The notes under the pieces: generated by a model
What the model was told of the DNA's origin: nothing
The model's database searches: none
The model's input: the letters and a program-made list of their open reading frames with translations, nothing else
Source of the DNA: Bacteroidales bacterium
GTDB lineage: Bacteria > Bacteroidota > Bacteroidia > Bacteroidales > UBA932
Reading direction: 5' to 3'
Assembly: GCA_016291185.1 (NCBI GenBank)
Contig: JAEFAI010000032.1
Location: 1-23,753, forward strand
DNA: 23,753 nucleotides
Part shown: positions 23,734-23,753 of the stretch, piece by piece
Layout of the letters: every line of letters begins with the position of its first letter
Position numbering within the stretch: the first letter of the stretch is position 1
Position numbers and translations under genes: made by a program

Positions 23734-23753
23734 GAGATCATTGTCACGTCTGG

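Noticed and set aside
1..23753. CRISPR arrays, tRNA or rRNA genes, insertion sequences, prophage or defence systems
   Set aside because: No spaced direct repeats, cloverleaf-like stretches, transposase or phage genes were recognised by eye on either strand. Nearly all DNA is accounted for by housekeeping genes.

Overview
The window looks like chromosomal DNA from a high-GC member of the Bacteroidales (phylum Bacteroidota), possibly Alistipes-like or a related uncultured lineage. The evidence is a Bacteroidota-type fumarate reductase pair, a SusC/RagA-type TonB-linked porin, a lipoprotein LptC, a TonB with a Bacteroidota layout, and repeated promoter -7 boxes of the Bacteroidota form TAnnTTTG with little sign of Shine-Dalgarno sequences. 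No phage, transposon, CRISPR array, rRNA or tRNA gene was recognised. Coding is dense, and the longest non-coding gap is 258 bases (11955-12212).

Layout. From 1 to 11954 every gene is on the minus strand: ychF (cut by the window edge), galK, an exported endonuclease/phosphatase-family protein, a PpiD-like periplasmic foldase, LptC, a TPR protein, an outer-membrane beta-barrel protein, coaX and mfd. The coaX-barrel-TPR-lptC run is tightly packed or overlapping and probably one operon, with ppiD 45 bases further on. It joins pantothenate kinase to envelope biogenesis genes. From 12213 the strand switches to plus with ruvB, frdA and frdB, which end at a two-way terminator. A minus block follows (SusC-like receptor, hflX, tonB), then the plus pair ybeY-mnmG, then ruvA (minus), and finally the start of sufS (plus), which carries an in-frame TAG.

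Most genes are core housekeeping: recombination and repair (mfd, ruvA, ruvB), ribosome and tRNA maturation (ychF, hflX, ybeY, mnmG), envelope biogenesis (lptC, ppiD, the barrel protein, tonB, the SusC-like protein), anaerobic respiration (frdAB), CoA synthesis (coaX) and Fe-S assembly (sufS).

The most interesting signals are not genes. The mfd/ruvB gap, where the strand switches, holds one perfect DnaA box (TTATCCACA or its complement), three copies of the one-mismatch form TTATCAACA, several weaker copies and an AT-rich stretch. About 10.5 kb away, inside mnmG, is a perfect 14-bp parS core (GTTCCACGTGGAAC). Together they suggest that this window covers or lies near the replication origin and the ParB-binding region. 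Hand-sampled base composition does not show the skew switch expected of an origin, so the origin call is a hypothesis. Also notable are fumarate reductase A and B subunits without the cytochrome b gene, mirror-image -7 boxes between ruvA and sufS, and a CoaX with Glu in place of the usual motif Asp.
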